DNA of 64,000 bases from Pseudodesulfovibrio profundus. Lineage in GTDB: Bacteria > Desulfobacterota > Desulfovibrionia > Desulfovibrionales > Desulfovibrionaceae. Below the pieces are notes generated by a model. The model searched no databases. It was not told where the DNA came from and worked only from the letters and a program-made list of their open reading frames with translations. Location: the NCBI RefSeq assembly GCF_900217235.1, contig NZ_LT907975.1, positions 2,145,001 through 2,209,000 of the forward strand. The letters are read 5' to 3'. Shown piece by piece: positions 18,404-27,116 of this stretch. A program made the translations under genes and the position numbers. Each line of letters opens with the position of its first letter. Position 1 is the stretch's first letter.

Positions 18404-19812
18404 TCCGCCAGCATGGGCGGACGTCCAAGCCCTTTGATTTGCTGGTAGTGACAAAGCGCTGTCATCTCGACACCATTTTTGATGATGGAGACCGGTCGGT
18501 CGGCCGAGACAACCACAACCACGATATCCTCATGTTCTGCCGTGAAACGAAGCGCGGAGTTGAAGCGGGCGCCGCGAGCGCGGTTTTCGCCAGGCACGCT
18601 GCGGCCATCCATAAGACAGGCAAAACCGTGCAGCTTGAGATCGCGGCCCACATGAAGTGCGCCGTCCAGCTTGGCAAGGGAACAGGCGAGCTTGAGCTGG
18701 CTGGATTCCTGAAGGTCCAGTTCCTTTACAAAGTGCTGGCCAGCCATGGTCATTGGCTCGACAGCCGTATCGATGACAAGGGTGCAGCCGTGCTTTCGGT
18801 CACGAACCCTGTTCACCATGAGCGAAACAATCTGGAGCAGGGTGTGCTGGTCTTCCATGGACATGTCGGTTTCAAGGAGTTGCTCTTCCAGTTGGACCAG
18901 ATTGGCCCGAAGGTTGGAGGAGTGGAATCTCCCCTCGTAAAAGCTGCAGATCAGTGAGTTCTTGAGCCACAGAAAACCATGTCTGCCGCTGAACTGTGCC
19001 GCCATGTATGATCCCGGCATGGGGCCGATGGCGACTCCCAGTATGCGCTGTCCGTCTGAAACCAGCACGCGGCCTGATTCCTCGACGGCCTGTAACAGCT
19101 TGCGAACATGCTTGTGGTCCTCAAGGCGGGGTTGTTCCATTTCCGGGAAACGACAGACAAAGCGAACCCGCTCCATCTGGCTCGGTTCGACTACTACAAC
19201 GCGCCCACGGGGCCATTCGCCTTCCTCCTGCGTGCTGGATACGCCGAGAATGGAATCGAGGAAGGGGTAGATGCGGATATTGGTATCAAGCCAGCCCTGC
19301 CTGCTGCGTTCATCGACGATGTAGTCGCGCACGGCGTGCGTTGAGCAGTGCTGGAGGACAAAACCTGCTGTGTCGAGGTTTTGCACATCCCTTGTGGCGA
19401 AATTTTGGGAAAGGAGTCCTGCCGCGTATTCCAGCCAGCGCTTGGTGGGGCCGGTGGAACACATGTCAGGGTGCTCATCGGTGAACCATGCCTGATAGTG
19501 CATGTGCTTTGATTTGGCGGCCAGGGTGATGATGCCGGACATGCCGAGCCGATCGCCCTCGTCTTCCATTACATGCACGGCGCGACTCGGCGTCGGATAT
19601 TGACGCCATTTGTTGCTGTAGAGGTAGTAATCACGAAGCTTTGGCTCGTGTCCTTCAAGCAATCCTTGAGGGTCGCAGATGCGAGGGGGAGAAGTGGGGC
19701 CTTCAGAGTAGATAAGTGCGACACGGCAGGGCTGCGAAAAATGAGACAAGCCATCTCGAAGGCCATCCAGAATATGAAAAATACATATGTTTTCAAACGA
19801 TGCATCGCTCAT
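18388..19812 (-). CDS. DisA_N (diadenylate-cyclase-like) protein with large N-terminal sensor region
   Basis: 474 residues from the ATG with GGAGA five bases upstream; an ATG ten codons earlier also has AAGGA. The first ~330 residues are an unrecognised soluble sensor region. The last ~140 are a DisA_N fold: CTLVIDTAV, then DGALHVGRDLKLHGFA (DGA motif, residues 383-385), GARFNSALRF and VVVVSADRPVSIIKNG. In active diadenylate cyclases the second motif reads RHR; here it is RFN (416-418), keeping only the first arginine. The protein may be a weak cyclase, use another nucleotide, or only bind one. It lies divergent from the DUF429 gene. Confidence 0.8.
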   Translation of the reverse strand: MSDASFENICIFHILDGLRDGLSHFSQPCRVALIYSEGPTSPPRICDPQGLLEGHEPKLRDYYLYSNKWRQYPTPSRAVHVMEDEGDRLGMSGIITLAAKSKHMHYQAWFTDEHPDMCSTGPTKRWLEYAAGLLSQNFATRDVQNLDTAGFVLQHCSTHAVRDYIVDERSRQGWLDTNIRIYPFLDSILGVSSTQEEGEWPRGRVVVVEPSQMERVRFVCRFPEMEQPRLEDHKHVRKLLQAVEESGRVLVSDGQRILGVAIGPMPGSYMAAQFSGRHGFLWLKNSLICSFYEGRFHSSNLRANLVQLEEQLLETDMSMEDQHTLLQIVSLMVNRVRDRKHGCTLVIDTAVEPMTMAGQHFVKELDLQESSQLKLACSLAKLDGALHVGRDLKLHGFACLMDGRSVPGENRARGARFNSALRFTAEHEDIVVVVVSADRPVSIIKNGVEMTALCHYQQIKGLGRPPMLAEWIMS

Positions 19813-19982
19813 CAGTTCTCCTATGATCGCCTTTGCATCCATGCGATCCTTGAAAAGCTGTATCCTCAAAATATAAAGAAAGTCCAGAAAACAGCGTGAT
19901 ATTGCCATTTTAAAGAGATGTTTCATGGAAAAAGTGCAAAAAAGCGAAGATTATTGCGCAGACGTACGACCACAGGTATGGA

Positions 19983-20702
19983 ATGACGATGAAATATGTT
20001 GGAGTTGACGGCTGTCGGGCTGGCTGGTTTGCTGTTATCATTGAAGAAAATAGCGTGTCATGCTCGCTGTATGCGAAATTCTCTTCCCTGTGGGCTGCAC
20101 ACGACGCGGCAGCATGCATCATGGTGGATATCCCCATCGGCCTGCCGGACTGCGCTCCGTATTTGCGCAATGCCGATTCATTGGCCCGTAAACGGCTTGG
20201 AGGGAGAGGTGCTTCAATCTTCACGCCAGGGGTGCGTGGGGTGCTTGATGCCCTGGATTACCCGTTGGCATGCGAGGTAAATCGGCAACTTACCGGAAAG
20301 AAGATAAGCAAGCAATTCTGGAATATTGTGCCGAAGATTAAGGATGTCGATTGTGTGGTGCAAGCAAATCCGTCGTGTCGTGAAGTCGTGCGGGAAAGTC
20401 ATCCTGAATTGTGCTTTTCCTTGGCGGCGGGACGGGAATTGATACATGGTAAGAAGTCGCCGGAGGGCATTGAGGAGCGGCTTGCCGTTATCCGAAGCCG
20501 CCATCCCGATGTGCACACCTTGTATGAAAAGGCGTTGAACAGTTACTATCGAAAAGACGTGGCCCGGGATGACATTCCTGATGCCATGATACTGGCTGTG
20601 ACGGCATGGTCGTCGGCGGGGAGTCTGCGATCCTACCCCTCACCGCCGCAATACGATAGCCGGAATGTGCCAATGGCAATTTGGTATCACGAGTTTTCCT
20701 GA
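19983..20702 (+). CDS. DUF429 family protein (predicted RNase H-like fold)
   Basis: 239 residues beginning MTMKYVGVDGCRAGWFAVII, the diagnostic start of DUF429, followed by MVDIPIGLPD, RPxD-like RNADSLARKRLGGRGASIF and DIPDAMILAVTAW. The fold is predicted to be a nuclease-like actin/RNase H fold; its substrate is unknown. The frame has two starts six bases apart, both with weak Shine-Dalgarno sequences. It precedes the ChaN-like lipoprotein gene by 16 bases, so the two are probably co-transcribed. Confidence 0.85.
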   Translation: MTMKYVGVDGCRAGWFAVIIEENSVSCSLYAKFSSLWAAHDAAACIMVDIPIGLPDCAPYLRNADSLARKRLGGRGASIFTPGVRGVLDALDYPLACEVNRQLTGKKISKQFWNIVPKIKDVDCVVQANPSCREVVRESHPELCFSLAAGRELIHGKKSPEGIEERLAVIRSRHPDVHTLYEKALNSYYRKDVARDDIPDAMILAVTAWSSAGSLRSYPSPPQYDSRNVPMAIWYHEFS

Positions 20703-20718
20703 ACGAAGCGGAGTAGTG

Positions 20719-21921
20719 ATGAATTGGAACAAGCGAGTGCTGAGCAGAAAAAAAACGGCCATATGCCTGCTGTTGTGTCTGACCTTTGCTTTGGGGGCCT
20801 GTATGAAACGTGTTGAGCATCCTCCATTGGATGTGACGTTTGTGCCGTCCAGTGGTGATTTCATTTCCCCCGAAGGGGAACGGCTTTCTCTGGATGCGGT
20901 TTTGGATATGGCTAAAGGCAAGGATTACATATTGTTGGGTGAAGGTCATAAAAATATTTGTGATCACTCCATACAGCAACAGATTGTTTCGCGGTTGTCC
21001 CAGAGTGACACGCCACCTGCTGTGGGCCTGGAGATGGTTGCCGTGGATAAGCAGCCCGTGCTGGATGACTTTGCCGCGGGTATGATCGAAGTGGCTGATC
21101 TGGAGGAAGAGCTTGAATGGAGTGAGCGGTGGGGGTACCCCTATTCACTTTTTGAAGGGTTGTTCGAGATTGTCCGTGAACACAGTCTGCCCATATCCGG
21201 CCTGAATGCGCCAAGGTCCGTGACCAAGAAGATAACTGAAAACGGCCTCGAATCGTTGACCGACGAAGAGCGTGCGTTGTTACCTGCTGAAATTGTGCCT
21301 CCTGCCAAGGAGCAAAAAGCGTTCTTGGACGAGGTCTTTGCCCAGCACAGTACGCGGGATACAGACGACCCGGATCAGCGTGAACGGTTTTTCCTTGTCC
21401 AGTCCATCTGGGATTCCAAGATGGCCGAAGAGGCTGTTGCGCTACGCAAGCGATACGACTGGCCGGTAGTGATCATAGCAGGGAGCGCCCATGTGGAAAA
21501 TGGCTGGGGGATAGCCCGTCGGTTGAAGAAGTTTGATCCCGATGCCGAGACTTTGATTGTCATGCCGTGGCGTGGTGGATCGTTTGATAAGGATTCAGGC
21601 GATGTGTTTTTCTACTGTCCGGATAAGTACCGCTCCAAAATGGGGGCCACCCTTGTGGCTACAGGGCAAGGTGGCTTGCTGGTCGAACAGGTTGAACGAG
21701 GCTCCCGCGCAGACGAGGCCGGATTGCGCCCCGGGGATGTGCTGCTCGAAGCTGCCGATATCCCGCTCGACTATCTTTTCAGTCTGCATATGGCAGGAAC
21801 CAAAGTTTATAAAGCGGATGAGGATCTGGTCTTTGTCGTGCGTCGCGGCGAAGCGGTTTTCTCCGTCAATGTTGGTAAGCTAGGCAAAAAGGGGAAGGCA
21901 GAGTCGGAAAGTGTCCGGTAA
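20719..21921 (+). CDS. ChaN-like lipoprotein with C-terminal PDZ domain
   Basis: 400 residues. The N terminus is a lipoprotein signal with lipobox LGAC (LCLTFALGAC), so it should be anchored in the envelope. The central domain matches the ChaN/Tiki superfamily: ILLGEGHKNICDHSIQQQIV, GLEMVAVDKQPVLDDF, SGLNAPRSV, and IIAGSAHVENGWGIARRL. Relatives bind haem or act as metal-dependent proteases. A PDZ domain closes the protein (LLVEQVERGSRADEAGLRPGDVLLEA), which suggests protein substrates. Start preceded by GGAG. The role in this organism is inferred only from family. Confidence 0.85.
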   Translation: MNWNKRVLSRKKTAICLLLCLTFALGACMKRVEHPPLDVTFVPSSGDFISPEGERLSLDAVLDMAKGKDYILLGEGHKNICDHSIQQQIVSRLSQSDTPPAVGLEMVAVDKQPVLDDFAAGMIEVADLEEELEWSERWGYPYSLFEGLFEIVREHSLPISGLNAPRSVTKKITENGLESLTDEERALLPAEIVPPAKEQKAFLDEVFAQHSTRDTDDPDQRERFFLVQSIWDSKMAEEAVALRKRYDWPVVIIAGSAHVENGWGIARRLKKFDPDAETLIVMPWRGGSFDKDSGDVFFYCPDKYRSKMGATLVATGQGGLLVEQVERGSRADEAGLRPGDVLLEAADIPLDYLFSLHMAGTKVYKADEDLVFVVRRGEAVFSVNVGKLGKKGKAESESVR

Positions 21922-21972
21922 GCTGCTTTGTCTTTTTTAGTGGGCATTTAACAAGTTACGATAAGGAAAAAA

Positions 21973-22461
21973 ATGATGAAGAAATGTTTGTTGCTGCTTC
22001 TGTTCATCGCGCTTTCGGCAGGAAGCGCTCTGGCCGCTTCTCTTGGCGACCTCATGCCTGAGCGAGTTGGCGACATGCATCGCATTCAGTTGGTGACAGG
22101 TGATGCTGCCCAGGAGGAAGTGGATAAGCTGCACGGTAAATCGCTGCCAGCCGAAGAAAGCGTTGTGGCAAGATATGCGGTCCCGGGCGAGAAGATTCGG
22201 CCAGCCGAAGTGTGGGTTTCCCGGGTCTCATCCGAAAAGGAAGCACGCCGACAGACCGGGCAGATGGTGCATATGATGTACGAGAATCCGCGCTCCCCAT
22301 TCAAGAATCCCAGCCGGATGGACCATGGAACTACCGCCGTCTATCGCTTTGAAGGCATGGGTCAGGGGCATCTGATCTGGTTCAGCGGTGATCTGGTCTA
22401 CTGGATCAGTGTTGCACCGGAAGGCGAACAGCTTATGCTGGATACGTTTTGCAAGAAATAA
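21973..22461 (+). CDS. Hypothetical secreted protein
   Basis: 162 residues with a signal peptide (MMKKCLLLLLFIALSAGSALA) and a mature domain of ~140 residues beginning ASLGDLMPERVGDMHR. The mature part has WVSRVSSEKEARRQTGQMV and ends DLVYWISVAPEGEQLMLDTFCKK. No family recognised. Good AAGGA upstream; it follows the ChaN-like gene by 51 bases and ends the unit, with a terminator 77 bases on. Likely periplasmic. Confidence 0.75.
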   Translation: MMKKCLLLLLFIALSAGSALAASLGDLMPERVGDMHRIQLVTGDAAQEEVDKLHGKSLPAEESVVARYAVPGEKIRPAEVWVSRVSSEKEARRQTGQMVHMMYENPRSPFKNPSRMDHGTTAVYRFEGMGQGHLIWFSGDLVYWISVAPEGEQLMLDTFCKK

Positions 22462-22537
22462 CCTGCTGCTGGCTGAAAGCGTCAAACAACGATTAATTAC
22501 GGCTGTTTGACTTGTTTTCAAATCGTTACTCATCACT

Positions 22538-22580
22538 CCCCTGTCCTTCCCGTTGTTTGTCGGAAGGGCAGGGGCTTTTT
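22538..22580 (+). terminator. Terminator after the secreted-protein gene
   Basis: Thirteen-base stem with one G-T pair (CCCCTGTCCTTCC with GGAAGGGCAGGGG), an 11-base loop and a CTTTTT tail. Confidence 0.85.
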
Positions 22581-22670
22581 CGGCTGTGTTGACCATTTGC
22601 CACCAGAGTATTCGCCATTAAACCGCAAACAGTGTACATGCAGGGGGAAATCCAAGCATGGAGGGGTTAT

Positions 22671-23207
22671 ATGTTGCGTACTCAATTGTTGGTTGTCCTG
22701 CTGCTCTGTTTAGTCGTGACATCGGCCAGTGCTGGTGAGCCAGCGTTCATATCCGAGGTACGGGGCGGTGTGTACTCTCATGATATCGATTTCTGGAGCT
22801 TCAAAAGGGAACAGGGAGTGGATGTGAATGGTGAGATTCTGTTCGTTTCGCCAGAGGTCCTGTCCGTCCTTTTTGCTCCGCGCCCGCACGTAGGGGCGAC
22901 GTTGAATACCGCGGGTGACACCTCACATGTGTATGCTGGGCTAACCTGGGAATACGATATGACCCCTGACTTTTTCGTGGACTTGAACCTCGGTGGTTCT
23001 GCTCATAACGGGAAACTGGATACGGATGACAATGACCGGAAATCGTTCGGCTCTTCACTGCTCTTCCGTGTAGGGGGTGCCGTAGGGTATCGCCTGACAT
23101 CAAACTGGAATATTTCTCTTCAATACGAACACATGTCCAATGCGTATATCGCTGATCCCAATGAAGGGATGGATAACCTAGGTGTCCGTTTAGGTTACTG
23201 TTTTTGA
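22671..23207 (+). CDS. PagL-like lipid A deacylase (acyloxyacyl hydrolase family)
   Basis: 178 residues: a signal peptide ending TSASAG and an outer-membrane beta-barrel of eight predicted strands, ending in an aromatic residue (VRLGYCF). Near the C terminus is EHMSNAYIADPNEGMDNLGV, matching the PagL catalytic pattern H-x-S...E. PagL removes the 3-O acyl chain of lipid A in the outer membrane. The start with GGAGG upstream is preferred over an ATG 13 codons earlier. After the stop lies a long inverted repeat (TGTTTAC...GTAAACA, 23209-23238) that is not followed by T residues. Confidence 0.82.
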   Translation: MLRTQLLVVLLLCLVVTSASAGEPAFISEVRGGVYSHDIDFWSFKREQGVDVNGEILFVSPEVLSVLFAPRPHVGATLNTAGDTSHVYAGLTWEYDMTPDFFVDLNLGGSAHNGKLDTDDNDRKSFGSSLLFRVGGAVGYRLTSNWNISLQYEHMSNAYIADPNEGMDNLGVRLGYCF

Positions 23208-23342
23208 TTGTTTACGATATGATTACAATATGTAAACAGCCCGAAATCCTTTATCTCAATTCGACTCTGCCAGCTATGCGGAACCGTCTGCCGGTTGTTA
23301 CTGAATCCTTTTCAGACCCCGCCTTTTCGGGTACCACATGAC

Positions 23343-24158
23343 ATGCCTGAATTGCCTGAAGTCGAAGTAATTGCCCGTGGACTGCACTCTACACTGTCCG
23401 GTCGGATGGTGGATATGATCGTCCATGCTGATTTGACCCGCCTGAGCGATCCAGCGGATACCCTTCTTCCCGCCTTGCCAGGCAAAACCATTCAGCGTGT
23501 GTATCGACGTGCCAAGATACTCCTTATGGAGATGGCTGATGGGCATACATTGGCCTTCCATCTGAAAATGACCGGTCGGGTGGTGCATGGCGCCATGCGT
23601 TCTCCAGAGAAGCACGATCGGTTGATGATGTCGCTGGATGACGGGTCGCTCCTGTCGTTTTCCGACATGCGTCGATTTGGCTATGTGCGTCTTTTCGGGC
23701 CTGGCCAACTGAAGGAATGGGATTTTCTGAAAAAGGCTGGACCTGAACCGTTGGAGACCAGCCCGGAGATCCTTGCGAAACGAGTCGCAGACCGTAAAGG
23801 GCGGATCAAGGCGTTACTGCTCGATCAGCAGATTGTTAGCGGTGTGGGCAATATTTACGCGGATGAGTCACTCTTCCGGGCTGGTATTCATCCGGCCACC
23901 CGTGCCTGCGATGTGGATTATGACTTGCTGGTGGAGTTGTTCAGCCAATTGCAGAAGGTGCTTCAACAGGCTATTGCAGAAAACGGCAGTTCCATACGGA
24001 ATTATGTCAACGCAGATGGTGATGCCGGTGCATTTCAAAACAGTTTTTTTGTGTATGGCAGAAAAGGTGAGTTGTGCCGCCGGTGCGACTCGTGCCTGAA
24101 TGTTGCCAAGGTGGCTGGGCGAACTTCGACATTCTGCCCAAAATGCCAACCTATATGA
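23343..24158 (+). CDS. mutM: Formamidopyrimidine-DNA glycosylase
   Basis: 271 residues starting MPELPEVEVIARGL, where Pro2 and Glu3 form the catalytic N terminus after removal of Met. Other hallmarks: AFHLKMTGRVV, LSFSDMRRFGYV, a helix-two-turn-helix region (DQQIVSGVGNIYADESLF), NYVNADGDAGAFQ, and a C-terminal zinc finger with Cys pairs CRRCDSC and CPKC. It excises 8-oxoguanine and cleaves the strand in base-excision repair. The 16 codons upstream in frame lack coding character and the conserved N terminus fixes the start. Full length for the family. Confidence 0.97.
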   Translation: MPELPEVEVIARGLHSTLSGRMVDMIVHADLTRLSDPADTLLPALPGKTIQRVYRRAKILLMEMADGHTLAFHLKMTGRVVHGAMRSPEKHDRLMMSLDDGSLLSFSDMRRFGYVRLFGPGQLKEWDFLKKAGPEPLETSPEILAKRVADRKGRIKALLLDQQIVSGVGNIYADESLFRAGIHPATRACDVDYDLLVELFSQLQKVLQQAIAENGSSIRNYVNADGDAGAFQNSFFVYGRKGELCRRCDSCLNVAKVAGRTSTFCPKCQPI

Positions 24159-24254
24159 GCTGTTGTATTTCTCTAGATAAAATCTAGACTACCATTTGAG
24201 TTGATAGAATCGATAGGTTTTCGATAACTTTATATTTATAAAAAAGACCAAACA

Positions 24255-25796
24255 TTGAACAAACATGGAAAGATCATAGCAAAGAGGGCGGCCGTGGTTG
24301 CGGGAGCAACGCTGCTTTCCCGGCTGCTTGGGTTTGTGCGGGATGTTATCGTTGCCTTCACCCTCGGGGCCGGGTTGTTCGCCGATGCATTTTTCGTGGC
24401 TTTCCGTATCCCCAACCTGCTGCGTCGGCTATTTGGCGAAGGCTCTTTAACCATGGCGTTCATACCGGTCTTCTCCCGAATCCGCGAGGAAGAGGGGGAT
24501 GAGGCCGCTCAGGAGATGGCCCGTTCGGCCATGGTCTGGCTTGGTGTCATCCTTGGGGGGATCACCTTGTTGGTGATGTGGTTGGCTCGCCCGCTGACCA
24601 TGGTCATCGCGCCCGGGTTCATCGACAATCCCGAGCTGTTCGATGCCACTGTCGAGATCGTACGCATCTGCTTCCCGTATGCCATCCTTATTTGCAGTGT
24701 TGCCTTGTGCATGGGGATTCTCAATGCTCGAGATCATTTTCTTGCCCCAGCGCTGGCGCCTATCATTTTGAACGTCGCCCTGATTGGGGCTGCGCTGTTC
24801 GGCTATTACTTCGGCTACAATGTCGCCTACTCCATGGCCTACGGTGTGCTGATCGGTGGTCTTGGCCAGTGGATGTTGCAGCAGCCGTTCCTCAAGGCTA
24901 CCGGGTTCTCATGGCGCGGTGTCTGGTCGTGGAAGAACAAGGGTGTCATTCGCATGGGGTTGCTCATGCTGCCCACGGTTTTCGGGGCCGCCGTCTATCA
25001 GGTGAACATCCTGCTGAGTACGTTGCTTGCCTCATTCCTTCCGGTCGGATCGGTTTCCTATCTATTTTACGCTGACAGATTAATGCAATTCCCGCTTGGG
25101 GTGTTCGGCATTGCTGTTTCCACTGCGGCCTTGCCCAGTCTTTCCAAGCTGGCGGCCAAAGGGGAAATGGGCGCGTTTGACGGAGCGCTTCGGTCAACCC
25201 TCGGACTGACCATGTTCATTGCCGTACCGTCTGCGGCCGGGTTGATTGCGCTGGCCGACCCTATTGTCGCCCTGCTGTTCGAGCGAGGAGCGTTTTCGCC
25301 CGAGGCTGTCGTGGCAACGGGGAGCGCGCTGGTCGCCTACTCCATCGGGTTGCCCTTCATAGCGCTTTCCCGTCCTTTGGTGGCTGGGTTCTATGCGCTG
25401 GAAGACACCAAGACGCCGGTTCGTATTGCCGTGGTTTGTCTGGTGGTCAATGTGGGGGCCGGTGCGCTCCTGATGCAATCGATCGGGCATGTCGGTTTGG
25501 CGTTGGCGGTCAGTCTCTCTTCCATGCTCAACTGGCTCCTGCTCTATGTCTTGCTGATGCGCAGGCGAAAAAGTCAGCTTATTGCTTTGGGCAGCGCGGT
25601 CAAAGTGGTCGCGGTCAGCGGATGTGTTGGTGTGGGAGCGTGGTATTCCGTGGCGTGGCATCCGTGGTGGGTTGCCTGCATCCCGGCGTGGGTAGCGTTT
25701 TATCTGCTCGCCGCGCATAAGTTGCGGATGCCGGAAGCGACCATGGTTGTTGATTTGATACGGGCGCGTATGCGCAGAAAGCGGAGCGAGGGATAA
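24255..25796 (+). CDS. murJ: Lipid II flippase MurJ (MviN)
   Basis: 513 residues with about 14 hydrophobic segments. Family features: ATLLSRLLGFVRDVIVAFTLG, DAFFVAFRIPNLLRRLFGEGSL, FLAPALAPIILNVALI, and LFYADRLMQFPLGVFGIAVSTAALPSLS. It flips lipid-linked peptidoglycan precursor across the inner membrane. The start is TTG with no clear Shine-Dalgarno, but the conserved N terminus begins here and no other start is near. The downstream methyltransferase gene begins seven bases after the stop. The upstream gap (24159-24254) is AT-rich and holds a TCTAGAT/ATCTAGA repeat. Confidence 0.95.
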   Translation: MNKHGKIIAKRAAVVAGATLLSRLLGFVRDVIVAFTLGAGLFADAFFVAFRIPNLLRRLFGEGSLTMAFIPVFSRIREEEGDEAAQEMARSAMVWLGVILGGITLLVMWLARPLTMVIAPGFIDNPELFDATVEIVRICFPYAILICSVALCMGILNARDHFLAPALAPIILNVALIGAALFGYYFGYNVAYSMAYGVLIGGLGQWMLQQPFLKATGFSWRGVWSWKNKGVIRMGLLMLPTVFGAAVYQVNILLSTLLASFLPVGSVSYLFYADRLMQFPLGVFGIAVSTAALPSLSKLAAKGEMGAFDGALRSTLGLTMFIAVPSAAGLIALADPIVALLFERGAFSPEAVVATGSALVAYSIGLPFIALSRPLVAGFYALEDTKTPVRIAVVCLVVNVGAGALLMQSIGHVGLALAVSLSSMLNWLLLYVLLMRRRKSQLIALGSAVKVVAVSGCVGVGAWYSVAWHPWWVACIPAWVAFYLLAAHKLRMPEATMVVDLIRARMRRKRSEG

Positions 25797-25802
25797 TTGG
25801 AG

Positions 25803-26546
25803 ATGGTCGATGCTGAAACCGTGCTGGCTCGACGAGAGTATTTTCCACGGGGCATGAACCAGCCGGAGGGGGGATATCGTTTTTCTCTCGATTCATTGCT
25901 TCTGTCCTGCTTTGCCTCTCCTGGGCGTAGAAAAGTCGGGATTGATCTCGGGTGCGGGTGTGGCGTCGTTGGTATAGGGATGCTTCTTCGTCAGCCGGGA
26001 TTGACGATCACCGGTGTCGAAATCGACACCACGTCATGTGATTCTGCAAAGAGCAATGTCGAGCACTTAATGCTTACCGATAGCTTGACGATTCAGCAGG
26101 GAGATGTGGCAACCTGGCGCCCTGATGCGGTGGTGGATTTCGTGGTTTCCAACCCGCCCTATCGTGAGTTGGATCGGGGGAGGGCAAGCCGTGGCGAGGG
26201 ACGAAAGACTGCCCGATTCGAACACCGTGGGAGCCTTCAATCGTTTGTCCGGTGTGCGGCAGTGGCCCTCAAAACCCGCGGCAAATTTGCCTTTGTTCAT
26301 CTGCCAGAACGACTTTCGGAGATCATGACGACGCTCCATGACAACAAGTTGGAGCCCAAGCGGATGCGGTTGGTGTATGGTCGATTGGATGCGCCACCCA
26401 AGATCGTACTGATGGAAGCGATTAAGGCAGGGTCGCCCGGACTTCGGGTTGAGCCACCATTGGTATTACACGAGCGAAGGGGCGGAGAGACTCGCTTTAC
26501 CGAGGACGCACTGAATTATTGTGAATATTTGAGGTGTAACGCGTGA
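25803..26546 (+). CDS. TrmN6/YfiC-like adenine N6 methyltransferase
   Basis: 247 residues with a class I SAM-binding fold: GIDLGCGCGVVGIGMLL, then VEIDTTSCDSAKSNV, and the catalytic SNPPY motif of N6-adenine methyltransferases. YGYRFSLDS-like GGYRFSLDSLLL at the N terminus is typical for TrmN6, which modifies A37 of tRNA-Val. The C-terminal half (GKFAFVHLPERLSEI) matches. The tRNA target is inferred. A TTG at 25797 is an alternative start. The stop overlaps the start of the next gene (TGATG). Confidence 0.85.
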   Translation: MVDAETVLARREYFPRGMNQPEGGYRFSLDSLLLSCFASPGRRKVGIDLGCGCGVVGIGMLLRQPGLTITGVEIDTTSCDSAKSNVEHLMLTDSLTIQQGDVATWRPDAVVDFVVSNPPYRELDRGRASRGEGRKTARFEHRGSLQSFVRCAAVALKTRGKFAFVHLPERLSEIMTTLHDNKLEPKRMRLVYGRLDAPPKIVLMEAIKAGSPGLRVEPPLVLHERRGGETRFTEDALNYCEYLRCNA

Positions 26547-27055
26547 TGGATAATACACAGACAGAAAAAATGACACTGACGGACCGTGTGGCGGAAATTT
26601 TCGGTGGCGGGCAGCTGTATTGTGCCGAGACCTCTCTGAAGCTCCTTGCGGATGCTGGTGATATTGATGCAACACCTTACATTCCTCTGGCCACAGGCTT
26701 TTGCAGTGGTGCATCGCGTACGTGCGGTCAATGCGGCGTGGTTTCCGGTGTCATCATGGGGCTTGGGTTGTATGCAGGGCGGTCGGCTCCCGGCGAAGAC
26801 TACGAGCCTGCCTATGTTTTGGTTCAGGAGTTCGTCGAACGCTTTGAAAAACGCTGTGGGTCGCTTAATTGCCAGGCGTTGATAGGGTGTGATTTTTCGT
26901 CGCCTGAAGGGCAGGAGCGATTCAGGGAAAAGCGGTTGATCCGAAAATGTATTCAGTACGTGGTGTTCGGAGTGGGGACGGCCCTGGATATTCTGCAGGA
27001 GCATGGATATGCAGTTGACCCTGCAAGGGTGGGCCACGCCTCGCCACAATCGTAA
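26546..27055 (+). CDS. C_GCAxxG_C_C family putative redox protein
   Basis: 169 residues with the spaced cysteines of this family: YCAETSL near the start, then FCSGASRTCGQCGVVSG, LNCQALIGCD and RKCIQYV. Relatives are small cytoplasmic proteins of anaerobes, thought to hold a metal or Fe-S site; no reaction is established. Translation is probably coupled to the upstream methyltransferase gene, with GAGG nine bases before the ATG. No partner redox gene is adjacent. Confidence 0.8.
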   Translation: MDNTQTEKMTLTDRVAEIFGGGQLYCAETSLKLLADAGDIDATPYIPLATGFCSGASRTCGQCGVVSGVIMGLGLYAGRSAPGEDYEPAYVLVQEFVERFEKRCGSLNCQALIGCDFSSPEGQERFREKRLIRKCIQYVVFGVGTALDILQEHGYAVDPARVGHASPQS

Positions 27056-27076
27056 AGTGGTCGATAATTATATATT

Positions 27077-27104
27077 TTGACTGTATTATAAATAGTTATG
27101 TTAT
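27077..27104 (+). promoter_or_regulatory. Possible promoter of the split SbcCD-like operon
   Basis: TTGACT, a 16-base AT-rich spacer, then TGTTAT (four of six matches to a sigma-70 -10 box). Only 12 bases separate the -10 box from the ATG, so the transcript would have almost no leader; this fits the lack of a Shine-Dalgarno before that ATG. Confidence 0.4.
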
Positions 27105-27116
27105 AACGGTAATCCA

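Noticed and set aside
18102-18428. Second minus-strand frame of 108 codons over the same stretch as the broken membrane protein gene
   Set aside because: It lacks the hydrophobic helices that the other two frames show and has no ribosome site.
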